Assembly: GCF_019320115.1 (NCBI RefSeq)
Contig: NC_089591.1
Span: 21,244,502 to 21,308,501 of the forward strand
Reading direction: 5' to 3'
Origin: Miscanthus floridulus
Lineage: Eukaryota; Streptophyta; Magnoliopsida; Poales; Poaceae
DNA: 64,000 bases
In this document: positions 34,600 through 46,329 of the stretch, piece after piece
How positions within the stretch are numbered: the stretch's first letter is position 1
Layout of the letters: each line of letters starts with the position of its first letter
The notes under the pieces: generated by a model
Databases searched by the model: none
What the model was told of the DNA's origin: nothing
What the model saw: only the letters and a program-made list of their open reading frames with translations
Made by a program: the position numbers and the translations under genes

Positions 34600-35930
34600 A
34601 CCTCGACAAACCATGTGCCTAAGTCCACCTCAAGTGTGTGGGTGCCGACCAGGAGCAGCGGTGGTATCTAGACTCTAGTGCTAGTAACCACATGATGGGC
34701 TCCAAGGCATCCTTCTCTGAGCTCGACGATGATGTTACCGGTACGGTGAAGTTTGGTGATGGCTCAAGGGTGGCTATCCAAGGGCATGACACCATCATCT
34801 TTAGGTGCCAGAACGGGGAGCACCGCGCGCTAACGGATGTATATTATATCCTGCAGCTGCGTTCCAGCATCATCAACATTGGTTAGCTAGATGAGCGTGG
34901 TAGCGAGGTACTGATCAAGGATGGAGTCCTTAGGATTAGGGACCAGGAGCAACGACTTCTTGCCAAGGTGAAGAGGTCCCTAAACTAGTTGTACCTGCTT
35001 GACCTGAAGGTAGAGCAGCCAATGTGCCTAGCGACAACGCACTCTGAGGAACCATGGATGTGGCATGCCTAGTTTAGACATCTCAGCTTTGACGCGCTTG
35101 GTCAGCTAGAGAAGATGGTCCAAGGGCTACCCCACATCAAGCATGGAGGTGAGCTATGTGACAACTACCTGGCCAAAAAGCAGAGGAGGCTACCATTCCC
35201 AAAGGCGGCCAAGTATCATGCGAAGGACGCTCTCGAGCTCGTCCACGGCGACCTCTACGGGCCGATCATGCCTGTTACAAATGGTGGTCAGGCAGTACTT
35301 CCTCCTACTCATGGATGATTGTAGTTGCTACATGTGGATGCAACTCCTGACGAGCAAGGATGAAGCGGCAGCGGCGATCAAGAAGTTCAGGATGCGCACA
35401 GAGGCCGAGAGCGGCAAGAAGCTCGGCGTGCTGAGGACTAATCGCGGTGGCGAATTCACTTCGGTGGAGTTCACTGTGTACTGTGTGGATCAGGGTGTGG
35501 GGCAACACCACACCGCACCGTACTCACCATAATAGAATGGCATGGTGGAGAGGCAGAACCAGACGATGGTCGTCATGGCCCGATCCATGATGAAGGTCAA
35601 AGTCATGCCGTCAAGGTTCTTGGGAGAGGCGGTGACCACGGTGGTGTTCATCCTCAACCGCTCTTTGACCAAGGCCCTGATGGGCAAGACGCCATTAAAA
35701 GCTTGGTATGGGCGTAAGCCAAGCATGTCCTTCCTCCAGACATTCGGCTGCATCGGCCATGTCAGGAAGATAAAGCTAAACCTCACCAAGCTAGAGGACA
35801 AGAGCACACCGATGGTGTTCCTAGGCTATGTGGACGGTACCAAGGCATACCAGCTCTATGACCCATGTGGAGACAAGGTGCTTGTCTCGCACGATGTCGT
35901 GTTCGACAAGGAGGCGGCTTGGGACTAGAG
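34600..35930 (+). pseudogene. pol: Protease and integrase of copia element 2 (decayed)
   Basis: The protease motif is WYLDSSASNHMMGS at 34662; the catalytic DSG has become DSS (codon at 34677). GAG-pre-integrase FRHLSFDALGQLEKM is at ~35076, with CDNYLAKKQ (expected CXXC altered). The integrase core starts with LVHGDLYGPI (~35240), followed by a frame change. LRTNRGGEFTS (~35430) keeps the second acidic region with Asp changed to Asn, and P**NG is at 35530-35535. From 35542 the frame is clean through VERQNQTMVVMARSMMK to DKVLVSHDVVFDKEAAWD. It would insert element DNA but is inactive here. Confidence 0.85.
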
Positions 35931-36027
35931 CAACTCAAGCACGGGTAAAGCTGGCTGGCTTCACCAACACCTTTGTCATCGAGCACTTGGTCATCCATGG
36001 TGGTGGAGATGCTGGGGAAGAGGTGTT

Positions 36028-36420
36028 GAGCACTCTGGGAGGAGCGCCAAACACTCCAATGGTAGAGCTAAGCACTCCTAGGGCAGTGCCAAGCACTTCA
36101 AGAGGGATGCCGAGCACTCTGAGAGGAGTGTCGAGCACTCCTGGAGGGATGCCGAGCACGCTAGGAGTGGTGATAGGAGGTTTTGCAATGGTGGCGACCA
36201 CTTCAAGATGGGTGCTGAGCACTCCTATGGTGGAGCCAAGATGTCTTGTAGTGGTGCCGACCACTCCAAGACTGAGGCTGGGCTCTCCTACAGTGTGACC
36301 GAATACTGTAGGAGTTATGACAAGCTATCTAGAAGTAGTACTGAGCACTAAAACTAGGGTGCCGAGCACTCAAGGTGCTATGCCGAGCACTCTAGTGGAA
36401 CAGGGAACTCCATCAATGCC
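36028..36420 (+). repeat. 21-bp minisatellite coding a seven-residue repeat
   Basis: Seven consecutive 21-bp units run from 36028 to 36174 (gagcactctgggaggagcgcc and variants), reading STLGGAP, NTPMVEL, STPRAVP, STSRGMP, STLRGVS, STPGGMP. Degenerate units continue to about 36420 (gccgagcactc). The array lies in the linker between integrase and RT. Confidence 0.85.
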
Positions 36421-36579
36421 GATCGAGTTCGCCTCACCTCCAAGTGACATCACTGAGTTCGTGGATGCCTTCCACAAAGGTGAGGAGCTGCGGTTCCATA
36501 GGCTGGACGACATTATCGGTGGCATAGGACCCTCAGGACTAGCTAGTCGGCTACTTAATGATGCAGAGCTGCTACTCAT

Positions 36580-38200
36580 CAGTGTAGAGGAACCACCCAC
36601 ATTCACACTTGCTGAGTAGGACAGAAACTAGTGACATGTGATGCTGGAGGAGATGAAGGCGATTGAGGAAAACAAGACATGGAAGCTTGTCGATCTACCT
36701 TTAGGATGCCATCCGATCAGTCTGAAGTGGGTGTACAAGGTCAAGTGGGACAAGCTCGGTGCCATTTTCAAGCACAAGGCATGCCTCATCGCCCGAGGCT
36801 TTGTTCAGCATGAGGGCATAGACTTCGAGGAGGTCTTTGCTCCAGTAGCACGTATGGAGTTGGTCTGTTTGCTACTAGCTTTGGTAGTAGCAAAAGACTG
36901 GCGCATCCATCACTTGGATGTTAAATCGGCCTTCCTCAATGGCGAACTGGCGGAGATGGTCTTTGTTAGGCAACCTCTAGGTTTCACCATCAAGGGAGAG
37001 GAGCACAGGGTGCTCTGACTATGCAAGGTGCTCTACAGGCTATGGTAGGCCCCACGAGCATGGAACGCTAAGCTTGATGCCACGCTGGGCAAGCTTGGGT
37101 TTTAGCAGTGTGCAACCGAGCACATGCTCTACACGCGGTGATGGGGAAGGAGGAGCTCGTCCTCGGCATGTATGTGGATGACTTGATCATCACCGGTGCA
37201 TGCACAGAGGACATCAACAGCTTTAAGCATGAGATGGCGGCTCATTTTTAAATGAGCGAGCTTGGTGCACTCTCCTACTACCTCGACATCCAGGTGAGAC
37301 AGGGGAAGGAGGAACTGACACTCAGTCAAAGCGCATATCCTTCAAGCTGTTGGAGAGGAGCGGCATGGCTGAGTGCAAGCCATGCGTGACTCTGATGGAG
37401 GAGCGGCTGAAGCTGATGAAGACCAGCACCACAGCAAAGGTGGATGCAACACTCTACCAGAGCATCATTGGCGATCTACGCTACCTAGTCCACACGAGGC
37501 CGGACATTGCGCTCGCCGTGGGCTACGTCAGTCGCTTCAAGGAGGATCCTAGAGAGGATCACTGTGCTGCAGGTGAAGTGGCTACTGTGCTACATCAAGG
37601 GGACGATGGATCATGGGATCATCTTCCCAAAGACCAGCGAGAGTAGGCTGCAGCTCACTGTGTTCAGCGATTAGGAGCTCATCGTCGACATGTATGTGGA
37701 TGACTTGATCATCACCAGCGCGCGCACGGAGGACATCAACAGCTTCAAGTGTGAGATGGTGGCTTGTTTTCGAATGAGCGAATCTCGATGCACTCTCCTA
37801 CTACCTTGACATCAAGGTGAGACAGGGGAAGGAGGAACTCACGCTCGGTCAGAGCACGTATGCCTCCAAGCTGTTGGAGAGGAGTGGCATGGCTGAGTGC
37901 AAGCCATGCATGACTCCGATGGAGGAGCGGCTAAAGCTGATGAAGGCTAGCATCCGTGGCGAAGGTGGATGCAACACACTACTAGAGCATTGTCGGTGGT
38001 CTGCGCTACATAGTCCACACAAGGCTGGACATTGCATTCACCATGGACTACGTCAGTCACTTCTTCGAGGATCCCAGAGAGGATCATTGGGCTATGGTGA
38101 AGCGGCTACTACGCTACATCAAGGGGACGGTGGATCATGGGATCATCTTCCTAAAGACCGGCGAGAGTAGGCCATAGCTCATTGTGTTCAGCGATGCAGA
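36580..38200 (+). pseudogene. pol: Reverse transcriptase of copia element 2, with internal duplication
   Basis: RT starts near 36640 (EEMKAIEENKTWKLVDLP, KWVYKVKWDKLG, LIARGFVQHEG, HLDVKSAFLNGELAEM). A TGA follows at 37017, then LYRLW*APRAWN with Trp changed to stop. The catalytic MYVDDLIITG lies at 37168. From here the sequence is duplicated: 37153-37674 and 37675-~38197 both carry MYVDDLIIT...DINSFK..., GMAECKPC and a GDLRY or equivalent segment. Both copies have their own frame changes. A second YVDD-containing block would break a single RT, so the duplication may itself have been inactivating. Confidence 0.85.
37153..38197 (+). repeat. Tandem direct duplication of 522 bp in the RT/RNase H region
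   Basis: Copy 1 starts at gagctcgtcctcggcatg (37153) and copy 2 at gagctcatcgtcgacatg (37675), an offset of 522 bp. They stay aligned through catcaaggggacg(a/g)tgg and gagagtagg(c) to the tgtgttcagcgat at the end of each. Confidence 0.9.
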
Positions 38201-38600
38201 CATGGCGGGGGACATCGACAGTGATGGAGCAATTCTGGCTTGCTCGTCTTCCTCGGGTTGGCCCCAATTTTATGGTTGTTGCTAAAACAGAAGGTGGTGG
38301 CGCTATCTACGTGCGAGGCAGAGTACGTAGCGGCAGCCATAGTGGCGTGCCAAGTTGTGTGGCTATGCCGGCTGCTGGGCAAGCTGACCGACGTAGAAGC
38401 TCACCCACCATCACTAATTGTGGACAACCAGCCCACCATCGCCCTCATGAAGAATCCAGTTCTGCACGACTAGAGTAAACACATCGATGTGAAGTTCCAC
38501 TTCCTCAGGGACTGTGTTGATGGAAGGTAGATCGTCATCGAGTTCATCGAAACTGGTCGGCAACTCATGGACGTCCTCACCAAGCCGCTCGGACATCTTT
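38198..38600 (+). pseudogene. pol: RNase H of copia element 2 (decayed)
   Basis: VFSDADMAGDID at the copy 2 end is followed, after a frame change, by LSTCEAEYVAAAIVACQVVWLCRLLGKL (~38305) and VDNQPTIALMKNPVLHD. A TAG sits where SKHID normally follows directly, then KFHFLRDCVDG. The pol C-terminus MDVLTKPLGHL lies near 38568. Confidence 0.85.
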
Positions 38601-38670
38601 GACTCACGGAGCTGAAGGAGATGATCAGCATGGAGGGGGTACAAGGGTTAGCAGTAAGATTAGGGAAGAT

Positions 38671-39152
38671 TGTTAGATAATCTACTACTACCTTGTGTGA
38701 ACATAGCAAGGGAAGACGGCGCCGAAAGGCCCCCTGCTGTGATACTGTAGCCGCTGCAGGTGCAAGCACTGCACGGCTCACCTACAGCACTGTAGGCACA
38801 TGCAGTGGCCGGCGCAGAGTCAACCCTGTATGTTATCTAGTTACTGTTACAACATGTGCGCTGTACTAAGGACTAGATTGATAGAGTTGTATAAATAGAC
38901 TACCATGGCCACTCAGTAAAGAGAGTTCAGATTTGCCATCTTCTAGACAGGGCTTCAACTAACACCGGTGTCTTGTACTATCTGTGCATGCTCAGTTCTC
39001 CCTTCTTCTTCTAGCTTCAGCCATAGTGTGTGGGGACGGACAACACTTGTTCGTGGTCGGCACGGCTAGTGGGTGCTCGGCATCACTAGCGGGTGCTCGG
39101 CAAGACTGGTGAGTGGTTCACTCACCTGAGCTGGTGATCCTATGGGCCAACA
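38671..39152 (+). mobile_element. 3' LTR of copia element 2
   Basis: 482 bp from tgttagataatc to gggccaaca, preceded by the purine-rich agattagggaagat. It pairs with 33071-33551 to give an element of 6.08 kb. Confidence 0.9.
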
Positions 39153-42100
39153 AAATCCACATTGACCATAAGTCTTCCTTTGGGTGGTTTGGCCCAACCT
39201 TTCCTCAGGGTACACCTTTCTACATTGTCAGCATGTAATTTGTTGAAATTGCTACAATAGCTAGGGTGGCTTGGTGTACCCCTCGGAACATTCTCCCCAT
39301 GAGCAATCTATCTTCTTTCCCACCATAGTTACTAGCTTCCTGTATTTATTAGTTCTGCAAATCCCACACCATTTAACTCCATAATAGAACCCCCACAGCG
39401 AATTACTTCTAGCACAACAGAACCTGATCTATCAACTCTCAGGATGTTTTTGATTCTACTCCAAAGTCCCAGTTGCATCCAAACTTCTTTTGATCTCGTA
39501 AAAAGAAACATCATAATCCATATGCTTGATATCCTCGCACCCTGATGAGCAAACTGGGCAACTCCCCACATTTGTAATATGTCTGTTAGCTAGTATCGCC
39601 TGGCAAGGGATAACCCCATGGAGGATTCTCTAGCCAAAAATTTTAATTTACGCTGGAGCCTTCAATTCCTAGATTATCTTCCAAACCAGATTATCACCAG
39701 TGCCACTTGCATTCAGTGCCGCCATATTCCTACCAAATTTATGCACCCATTAGCAATGGTATGCTGATTTAACTAAAAATAAACCATTTTGGTTGTGATG
39801 CCATGCTACTACATCATCCCTTTTGATGTGAATTGGGATCTGCAGGATACGCTGAACATCAACAGGCCAAAATAAGGATCTAATTAAATCAATATCCCAT
39901 GAACCTGTCACTGGGTTAATTAGCTCATCCACTGTTCTCACAATATTGTTTCCCCGTGGCATTTGGATCTTTTAAATCTGACTTGACGGCAACCAACTAT
40001 CTTCCCAAATATTTATTTGTGAGCCATCTCCCACATGCCATATATAACCCTTTTAAAACATTCTATTCCTGCCAAGAAATCTTCCCATGTGAAAGAACTC
40101 CCACCTTTAAATGGGCATTCAAAATTTTTCCATCAAGATAATATTTTGCTCTAAGGACCCTGGCATACAGTGTCTCTGGATCACACAGAAGCCAGCATAC
40201 TTACTTCGTTAACAAAGCTATATTAAAGCTTTATTTCCATATCTCTGAAGCCCACCCCCTCTTCTTTTTGGTATACAAAGCTTCCACCACGCCTGCTAGT
40301 GAATTCTCCTATGCTCCTCATCGTTGCCCCACCAAAATTGTGAGATAGCATTAGTAATCCCTTTACAAATATTTTTTGGGATTCCAAAGACCATCATAGC
40401 AAAAGTTGGTATTGCTTGAGCAATGGATTTAATTAAAAGTTCCTTACCACCCAAACTTAGCAGTTTTCATTTCCGGACATTCATCTTTGCACTAACTCTA
40501 TTAATCAGATGTCTAAAGCAATAGGACTTTTCGGCTCCCACCAAAGGCGGCAACCCCAAGTATTTAACATTCAAGGATTCAATCATAATATCTAGTGTTT
40601 CATAGATTTTCGCTTTTGTCTCCACCTCTGTATTGCTAGAGAAAAATATACTTGATTTTGCCACACTTATCATTTGCCTAGAATTCACACAGTATCTGTC
40701 CAAAATAGATTTCAATTTTGCAGCATTATCTATATCAGCGCGCATTAAAATTAACAAGTTGTCTGCAAACAAGAGATGGGACACTACCGGTGCATCCCGA
40801 CATACTTTGATTCCTTCCAATTCTCCCCTCTCCTTAGCTCACTTAATAATACATGATAAACCCTCTGCCACAATGAGAAATAGGTAGGAGATAGAGGGTC
40901 CCCTGCCTCAGCCCTTGGTAGGCGTGAAAAAATCTGTTTCCATCGAGTTGAACCTTAAATTATATCCGACAGATGACACACATGCCAGAATCAAATTCAC
41001 CCATCTCCTCTCCAAACCAAGTTTCAACATCATTTTTTCTAGAAAGCACCATTCAACTCTATCATAGGCTTTATGCATATGTAATTTGATAGCACAAATC
41101 CAAGACTTTCCCTTCTTCCTGTTTATAGCATGAATACATTCATATGCTAGCAAAATGTTATATGTTATTTGCCTACATGGAAAAAAGGCACTCTGTTGAT
41201 CACTTATAATCTCGGGCATGATTACTTTCAGTCTATTCACCAACATTTTTTATATATCTTTATAAACAACATTACATAGGCTTATGGGATAGAATTGAGA
41301 TACCTTGTCAAGATTCTCCATCTTCGGGATCATCACGATCATGGTGTCATTCCATCCATCTAGAATGGACGCTGAATTTATTGCTTGTAGAACTTCCGAG
41401 ATCCGATCGTCCCCCCAACATAGACAAAAATCTCTTATAAAAAAATGCATGCAGCCTATCTGGTCCGGGCACTTTTAGATCACCAATGCTAATGAGCACC
41501 TTTTTCACTTCTTCTGCTAAAAACAGAGCCATCAACGCAACTTTCCTGTGTACAACGCTCATTACTGACATATCTACCTCAGCAACATGAGATGTGAATA
41601 GATGGCTGAAGTGCTCCTTCACCATGCTACACATCACCCCTTTGTTTTCCTGTCTTACCCCGTGGTTATCAACAAGGCTTTTAATTGTGTTCTTCTTCTT
41701 TTGGCTAGAGGCAAATTTATTAAAAAAAATTGTGTTGCGATCCCCATGTTTTAGGCAATTGGCTCTAGCCCTTTGTACCCAAATAATTTCCTCCTGTTCC
41801 AATAACAATTCAATCCGTAATAGGAGCTCCTTCTATACACCTAAATTTTCATCAGTTAGTTCACCTCTTCTTAAATTATCTGTTCTAGCTCCTTTTTCAT
41901 TTTCTTCAATAGTATTGCAGGTCACTGCAATGTTTCCTTGTCCTAGACATGTAGATCCTCTTGTACCTAGTTTGCTTTCTACATAAATAAGGTCGCTTCT
42001 CCTCCTGTCCTGGCTCTCAACCATGCCGCTTTAATAATTTCCTCCACCGTTTCTTCCTTAAGACACCACACCTCAAATCTTTTCTTTCCCATTCTCGCTC

Positions 42101-42190
42101 TCTCATGTAGACCCCCTAGCTAGTCTGTATCCAATACTAGTGGCCGGTGGTTAGATTTAGTCGTCTCACCATTGACCACCTAAACTAGTA
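39153..42190 (-). pseudogene. LINE (L1-type) ORF2: endonuclease end, RT, zinc-binding region
   Basis: On the minus strand, from right to left: the endonuclease C-terminus KSNHRPLVLDTD near 42140 (SDH normally expected), then LLEQEEIIWVQRARANCLKHGDRNT (~41800), KVPGPDRLHAFFYK (~41480), YPISLCNVVYKDI (~41250) and MHKAYDRVEW (~41060). After a frame change RQGDPLSPYLFLIVAEGL lies near 40880. The catalytic site reads LLFADNLLIL at 40758-40769, where FADD is expected. A zinc-binding region with many TAG stops and WAKPPKGRLMVNVD follow at the left end. The 5' part (ORF1 and most of the endonuclease) is missing, as is usual for LINEs. The ORF resumes at 33070. Confidence 0.85.
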
Positions 42191-42343
42191 GCTGAATCAG
42201 AAAGACCCCCGAACCACAATACTAGACAACGTATATACTTGGGACAATTGCATTACTACCCTTGTTTTCAGATCTAACTGCATGTTTGCCCATGTTTTTT
42301 TTAACTTTGTAGATTTGCCCCTATTTTCTGAATCTAAAGCTTT
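42191..42343. other. Short unassigned interval
   Basis: AT-rich sequence between the broken LINE and the Athila-like LTR. No ORF or repeat was recognised. Confidence 0.35.
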
Positions 42344-43586
42344 TATTTGTATTTCTTAGCGGAAGCAAAAGAATCCACAAGCACACGGATATACCGTCAT
42401 AGCACTTCACCCAGAAGTATTCAGGGATATCGTATTTTCCCTAAGGAATGGATGCATAAAGCCACTTAGCTAGTTCACCTAAGATAACAAGAAGAAAGAT
42501 AGCTAGGGTAGTGAGGTTTTCTAAGGATAGAGAACCTAACTTTAGATAGTGTTGCAACTATAGACTTACTTCAGGCACCGACTTATACTTGGTCTGCCAA
42601 GTACCTCTGGCTTCTAGCTCCATGCCGAACCCAAACATAGGGGATTACAAAAGACGGACAAGGCTATCACCACCTACCACCTACCTCTCAACCGTGGGGA
42701 ACAAGGCAAACGAAGGTAGCCTCTAGCGTAGACACCACGTCTATGCTATCGACTACTACTCTAGCGTGCATGCAAGGGTTATCCGTTTTTATCAGGGCCC
42801 TTCTACTAGAGTATCTGTCATGACGGCATACGATGAACCTGCAAGAATATAGTGATCAAAGATAACTTTTCTTAAGAACTCAACACCAAAGATAAACATG
42901 AACCTTATACTTCAAGTAGTATTCGGTACGTTGAGGTAAAAATGTAGAGAGAGCTGAGAACCCTAGCACTCCGTCCGCTTGATGTACAAGGGTCACCAAG
43001 TACAAGAAGTAGAGGTAGCCAACACTCTGGACTCCTCCAACTCTTAGCTCACTCACTCCCTATTCCAATTCTAGCTAAAGCCTAGGTAGGAATGAAGCTC
43101 TTCTTCTCTACTTGCTCTCTTGTTGTGTTATGATGTGAGAGCCTATCCCATCTATATATAGTCATGGGATGGTCAGTTTGGGGAGGCAACCATCATGGGA
43201 GAGCCACTAGGGAGCGATACATGGCAGTGGAATGGCGGTTGGCGCAGGTGGGGGTGCGGCCACACCCTAGGCGCACCCGCACCCTGGGTGGCACCTCCCC
43301 GCACCACCTTCACGGGGACGGTTTCTGAGTGGGCCTAGGCCATGTCTTTATGGGTTTTGCCCCTAAAACCTTCGGGGTGATGGGCCTTGCTCTTTGTTTT
43401 GATTGAATGCACCTTCTCTGATTGCGTATTTTGATGTATTTTGCACATATGTCCTGAAAAACTTACAAACACCAAAACTTGTGGAACTTGTGAGTTGAAA
43501 CCCCTAATTCTAAGTTTTGGCATTCATATTTGTTTGTTTTATCAAAATGTTGGCGGTAAGAAGTGGGATGTTAATAACTACCAACA
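42344..43586 (-). mobile_element. 3' LTR of Athila-like gypsy, minus strand
   Basis: Minus strand starts TGTTGGTAGTTATTAAC at 43586, next to a polypurine tract (aagtgtgggggag, plus 43587-43602 as its complement). It ends near 42344 after gctaagaaatac. 1243 bp. A TATA-like tatatata at 43153 faces minus. Related to 26516-27859. Confidence 0.7.
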
Positions 43587-45009
43587 AACTCCCCCACACT
43601 TAGTCCTTTGCTTGTCCTCGAGTGAAGTTCTAAGAACTAAGCGGGTTCATCTTCTTTATTTGAAATCTGCATACAAGTTATTCCAAGCTTCACTTGAACC
43701 TATGAACTTCCACATGTCTACGAAAATATCTTGGATAATTGAAAAATGGAATAGCTTGGATTCAAATCTTCTCACTCTATCTTTGCTCAGAAACTTGAGT
43801 TTTTGTATGGTTTTGAAAACATAAAGATAGCTTTTGTTCCTTGAATGATTCTCTAAACTCACTCAAATTTGTAAGTGGTTCCTCACCAAGGCATATTTTG
43901 AATGTTTGCCTTCCCTTTGATCTTCCTACTTCTAATAGCTTATATGTTGCTTGGATATGGATGAAATTTGAGGCATACTTACCTTGCATATATTGTAAAG
44001 TCAAATTCTAGATCCACGGGAGAGAAGTGTCATACTCTTAGATCAAAATCGTGCAAGTGTGTGGAATTTGATGGAACTATACTCCTCTATTTGATATGAT
44101 CTCTAGGTTTTCTTTTTGAGACATGGCTATTATTTTTCTCATGAGCCTTCATGTGCTCATATGTTTTTTCAATACCTTGGGACCTTCATGTGTCCCATTT
44201 TTTTCTCAGTTCTTTTTGCATAGCCTTTTTGTCTCTTTCTAGAAATATGCTAGGGAGATCATATTTTGGAGCATGAAGTATTTATTTGCTGGTGATGGAA
44301 ACATATTTTAGCATATTCCCAGTGTTGGAATAGCTGTTTTATGTGGTGTGTACGTGAGTTTTGATCTTGGGAGCAAGAAAAAACTATCAACAGGGGTCAC
44401 AAAACTTGACTAAACTCAAGGCAAAGTAAGAGGCATATGTGGAAAGTTTTTTTCATGTATGAACATATATGGCTCTGGTGGGTATTTGCATATCATTCAA
44501 GGAACATGCTATTTGAATTTTGTTTTGTAAAGATAAACCCCCAAGTACTTTGCAAGAAAGAGCAAGTTTCATGTCATCCTACTATATTTCATTTGTCAAT
44601 TACTTAGATAAAATGGGTTTTCCTATGGTAAGTGTTCACAAGTTATAGGAATGTTAGAAAGGAATAAAGAGTATGCAAACTTCTAATCGTAGGGAGATAT
44701 GGAGATGGAGCGATCACTTCGTAGTTTATCTTAAAATTTTGTTCAGTTTTAAATTCTTGTTGTTCTAAATATGGAGAGAGAGAGAGTGAGTTGCACAAAC
44801 CAAAGTTTTGAACATGGCGACCTTTTATGCAACTAAGTTGGACGCGAGTGTGGTGCCTCCCCTAGACTTGTTTTCTTACCTGTCTTATTTGTAAACAAAA
44901 GAAAACACAAAAACAAGATATTTATTGAATTTGAGTTGTACTTATTTTGAGTTAGGAGAATTGTTAAAAGCAATTAATTTTATTATATATATTTCTTCTT
45001 TGGGATTAT
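43587..45009 (-). mobile_element. Athila-like 3' untranslated internal region, minus strand
   Basis: Non-coding sequence between the pol C-terminus and the polypurine tract, with blocks shared with 24841-26515. The several frames of 60-130 codons here show no family resemblance and I do not call them genes. Confidence 0.55.
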
Positions 45010-46100
45010 ATGAAGGCTCCAAGAAAACTTTTAATCGTTGACCATTTACCTTAAAACATTACCTTCATCATGTTGAATTGTGATCGTGCCATGTGATGAC
45101 GTGTTGACGACTGCTATACGGTCCTTTCCATTTGCTTTGGAGTTTTCCTTCACTGAATAGCTTGACTTTGGAATTGAATAGTAGTACCTTATCTCCTTCC
45201 TTGAACTCTTTTTGCTTGATTTGGTGATTGTGCCATCGTTTGGTTCTTTCTTTATAAAACTTAGCACTGTGGTAAGCCTCCCCCCTCCAATCTTCTAGCT
45301 CAGGCGATCTGCTTATGTCTATTTCTACTAGCTAGTTTGACATCCATGTTCTAGCTCTTTATTGCCCAGTGAGCTCTATGCTCTATCTTGATAGGTAAGT
45401 GGAAACTTTTTTCATAAATGAGCTGGTATGGTGACATGCCATTGGGAGTTTTGTAAACTGTATTGTATGCCCAAAGTGCATTAGGTAGCTTGTCCTTCCA
45501 TCCTTTCCCCATCTCATGGACTATTTTTCGCAATATGTTTTTGATTTGTTTATTTGAAGTTTCTACCTAACCTGCTTGTCTGAGGGCGGTAAGGGGTGGC
45601 AATGTTGCTCTTTCCTCCAGTCACTTATGACCATTATGGGTGTTCCAAAGTGAGGGAAGATCACTTCATGGAACATCCTTCGGGCATGCTTGGCATCAAC
45701 TGGCTCTACACGATAAGGACTCCACCCATTTTGATACATAGTCAATGGCTATCAGGATGTATTCGCTGTCATGGGATTTTCGGGAATGGTCCCATGAAGT
45801 CAATGCCCCTAGACATCAAATATCTCCACTTGCAAGTTGTAATGTAGGGGCATTGCGTTACAAGTAGTTATGCCTCCTTGCGACTAGCATTTCCGACACC
45901 TTTGGATGAATTCTTTGGTGTCTTCGTACATCATTGGCCTGAAGAACCTACACTGCTAGATTTTGGCTTGTGTGCGGAACACTCCGTAGCAGCCTCCGTA
46001 TGGTGTTGCATGGCATTGTTTGATAATTTGAACTCCCTCCTCCATTCACACACACCTCCTCAACAGGCCATTAGAGCACACCTTGTATAGGTACGGGTCA
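45010..46100 (-). pseudogene. pol: Integrase of Athila-like gypsy (decayed, minus strand)
   Basis: Minus strand: a cysteine-rich RCRKC near 45895, then VEIFDV*GIDFMGPF near 45815, where TAG replaces Trp. HFGTPIMVISDW (~45645) carries the second catalytic Asp. The third region follows with KIVHEMGKGWKDKLPNALWAYNTVYKTPNGMSPYQLIYEKSFHLPIKIEHRAHWAIK at 45354-45530 (written here as one stretch in pieces: ALWAYNTVYKTP, then HLPIKIEHRAHWAIK). The C-terminal GTITIQHDEGNVLR (~45060) is typical of Athila-type pol ends. Several frame changes and stops were seen. Confidence 0.8.
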
Positions 46101-46329
46101 TCCCAAAGGTGACATCTACTTTTGGCTTGCTAGGTTTTTCTTATTCTCCCCCAGTGGTACGTATCCTACGACCATGAAATTCATAATGTCCACATACCAC
46201 GAGTTGGAGTCTATCACCTTCAGCAGCATGTCATCACGTAGGAAGTTATTTATTGGTAACTCATGCATGTTAGTGACTTGCATACGTGACAAATGATCTG
46301 CGATAATATTTTCTACTCCTTTTATCCTT

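Noticed and set aside
43441..44004. Overlapping frames of 60-130 codons on both strands
   Set aside because: No family resemblance; they sit in the non-coding 3' region of the Athila-like element and are not kept at 24841-26515.
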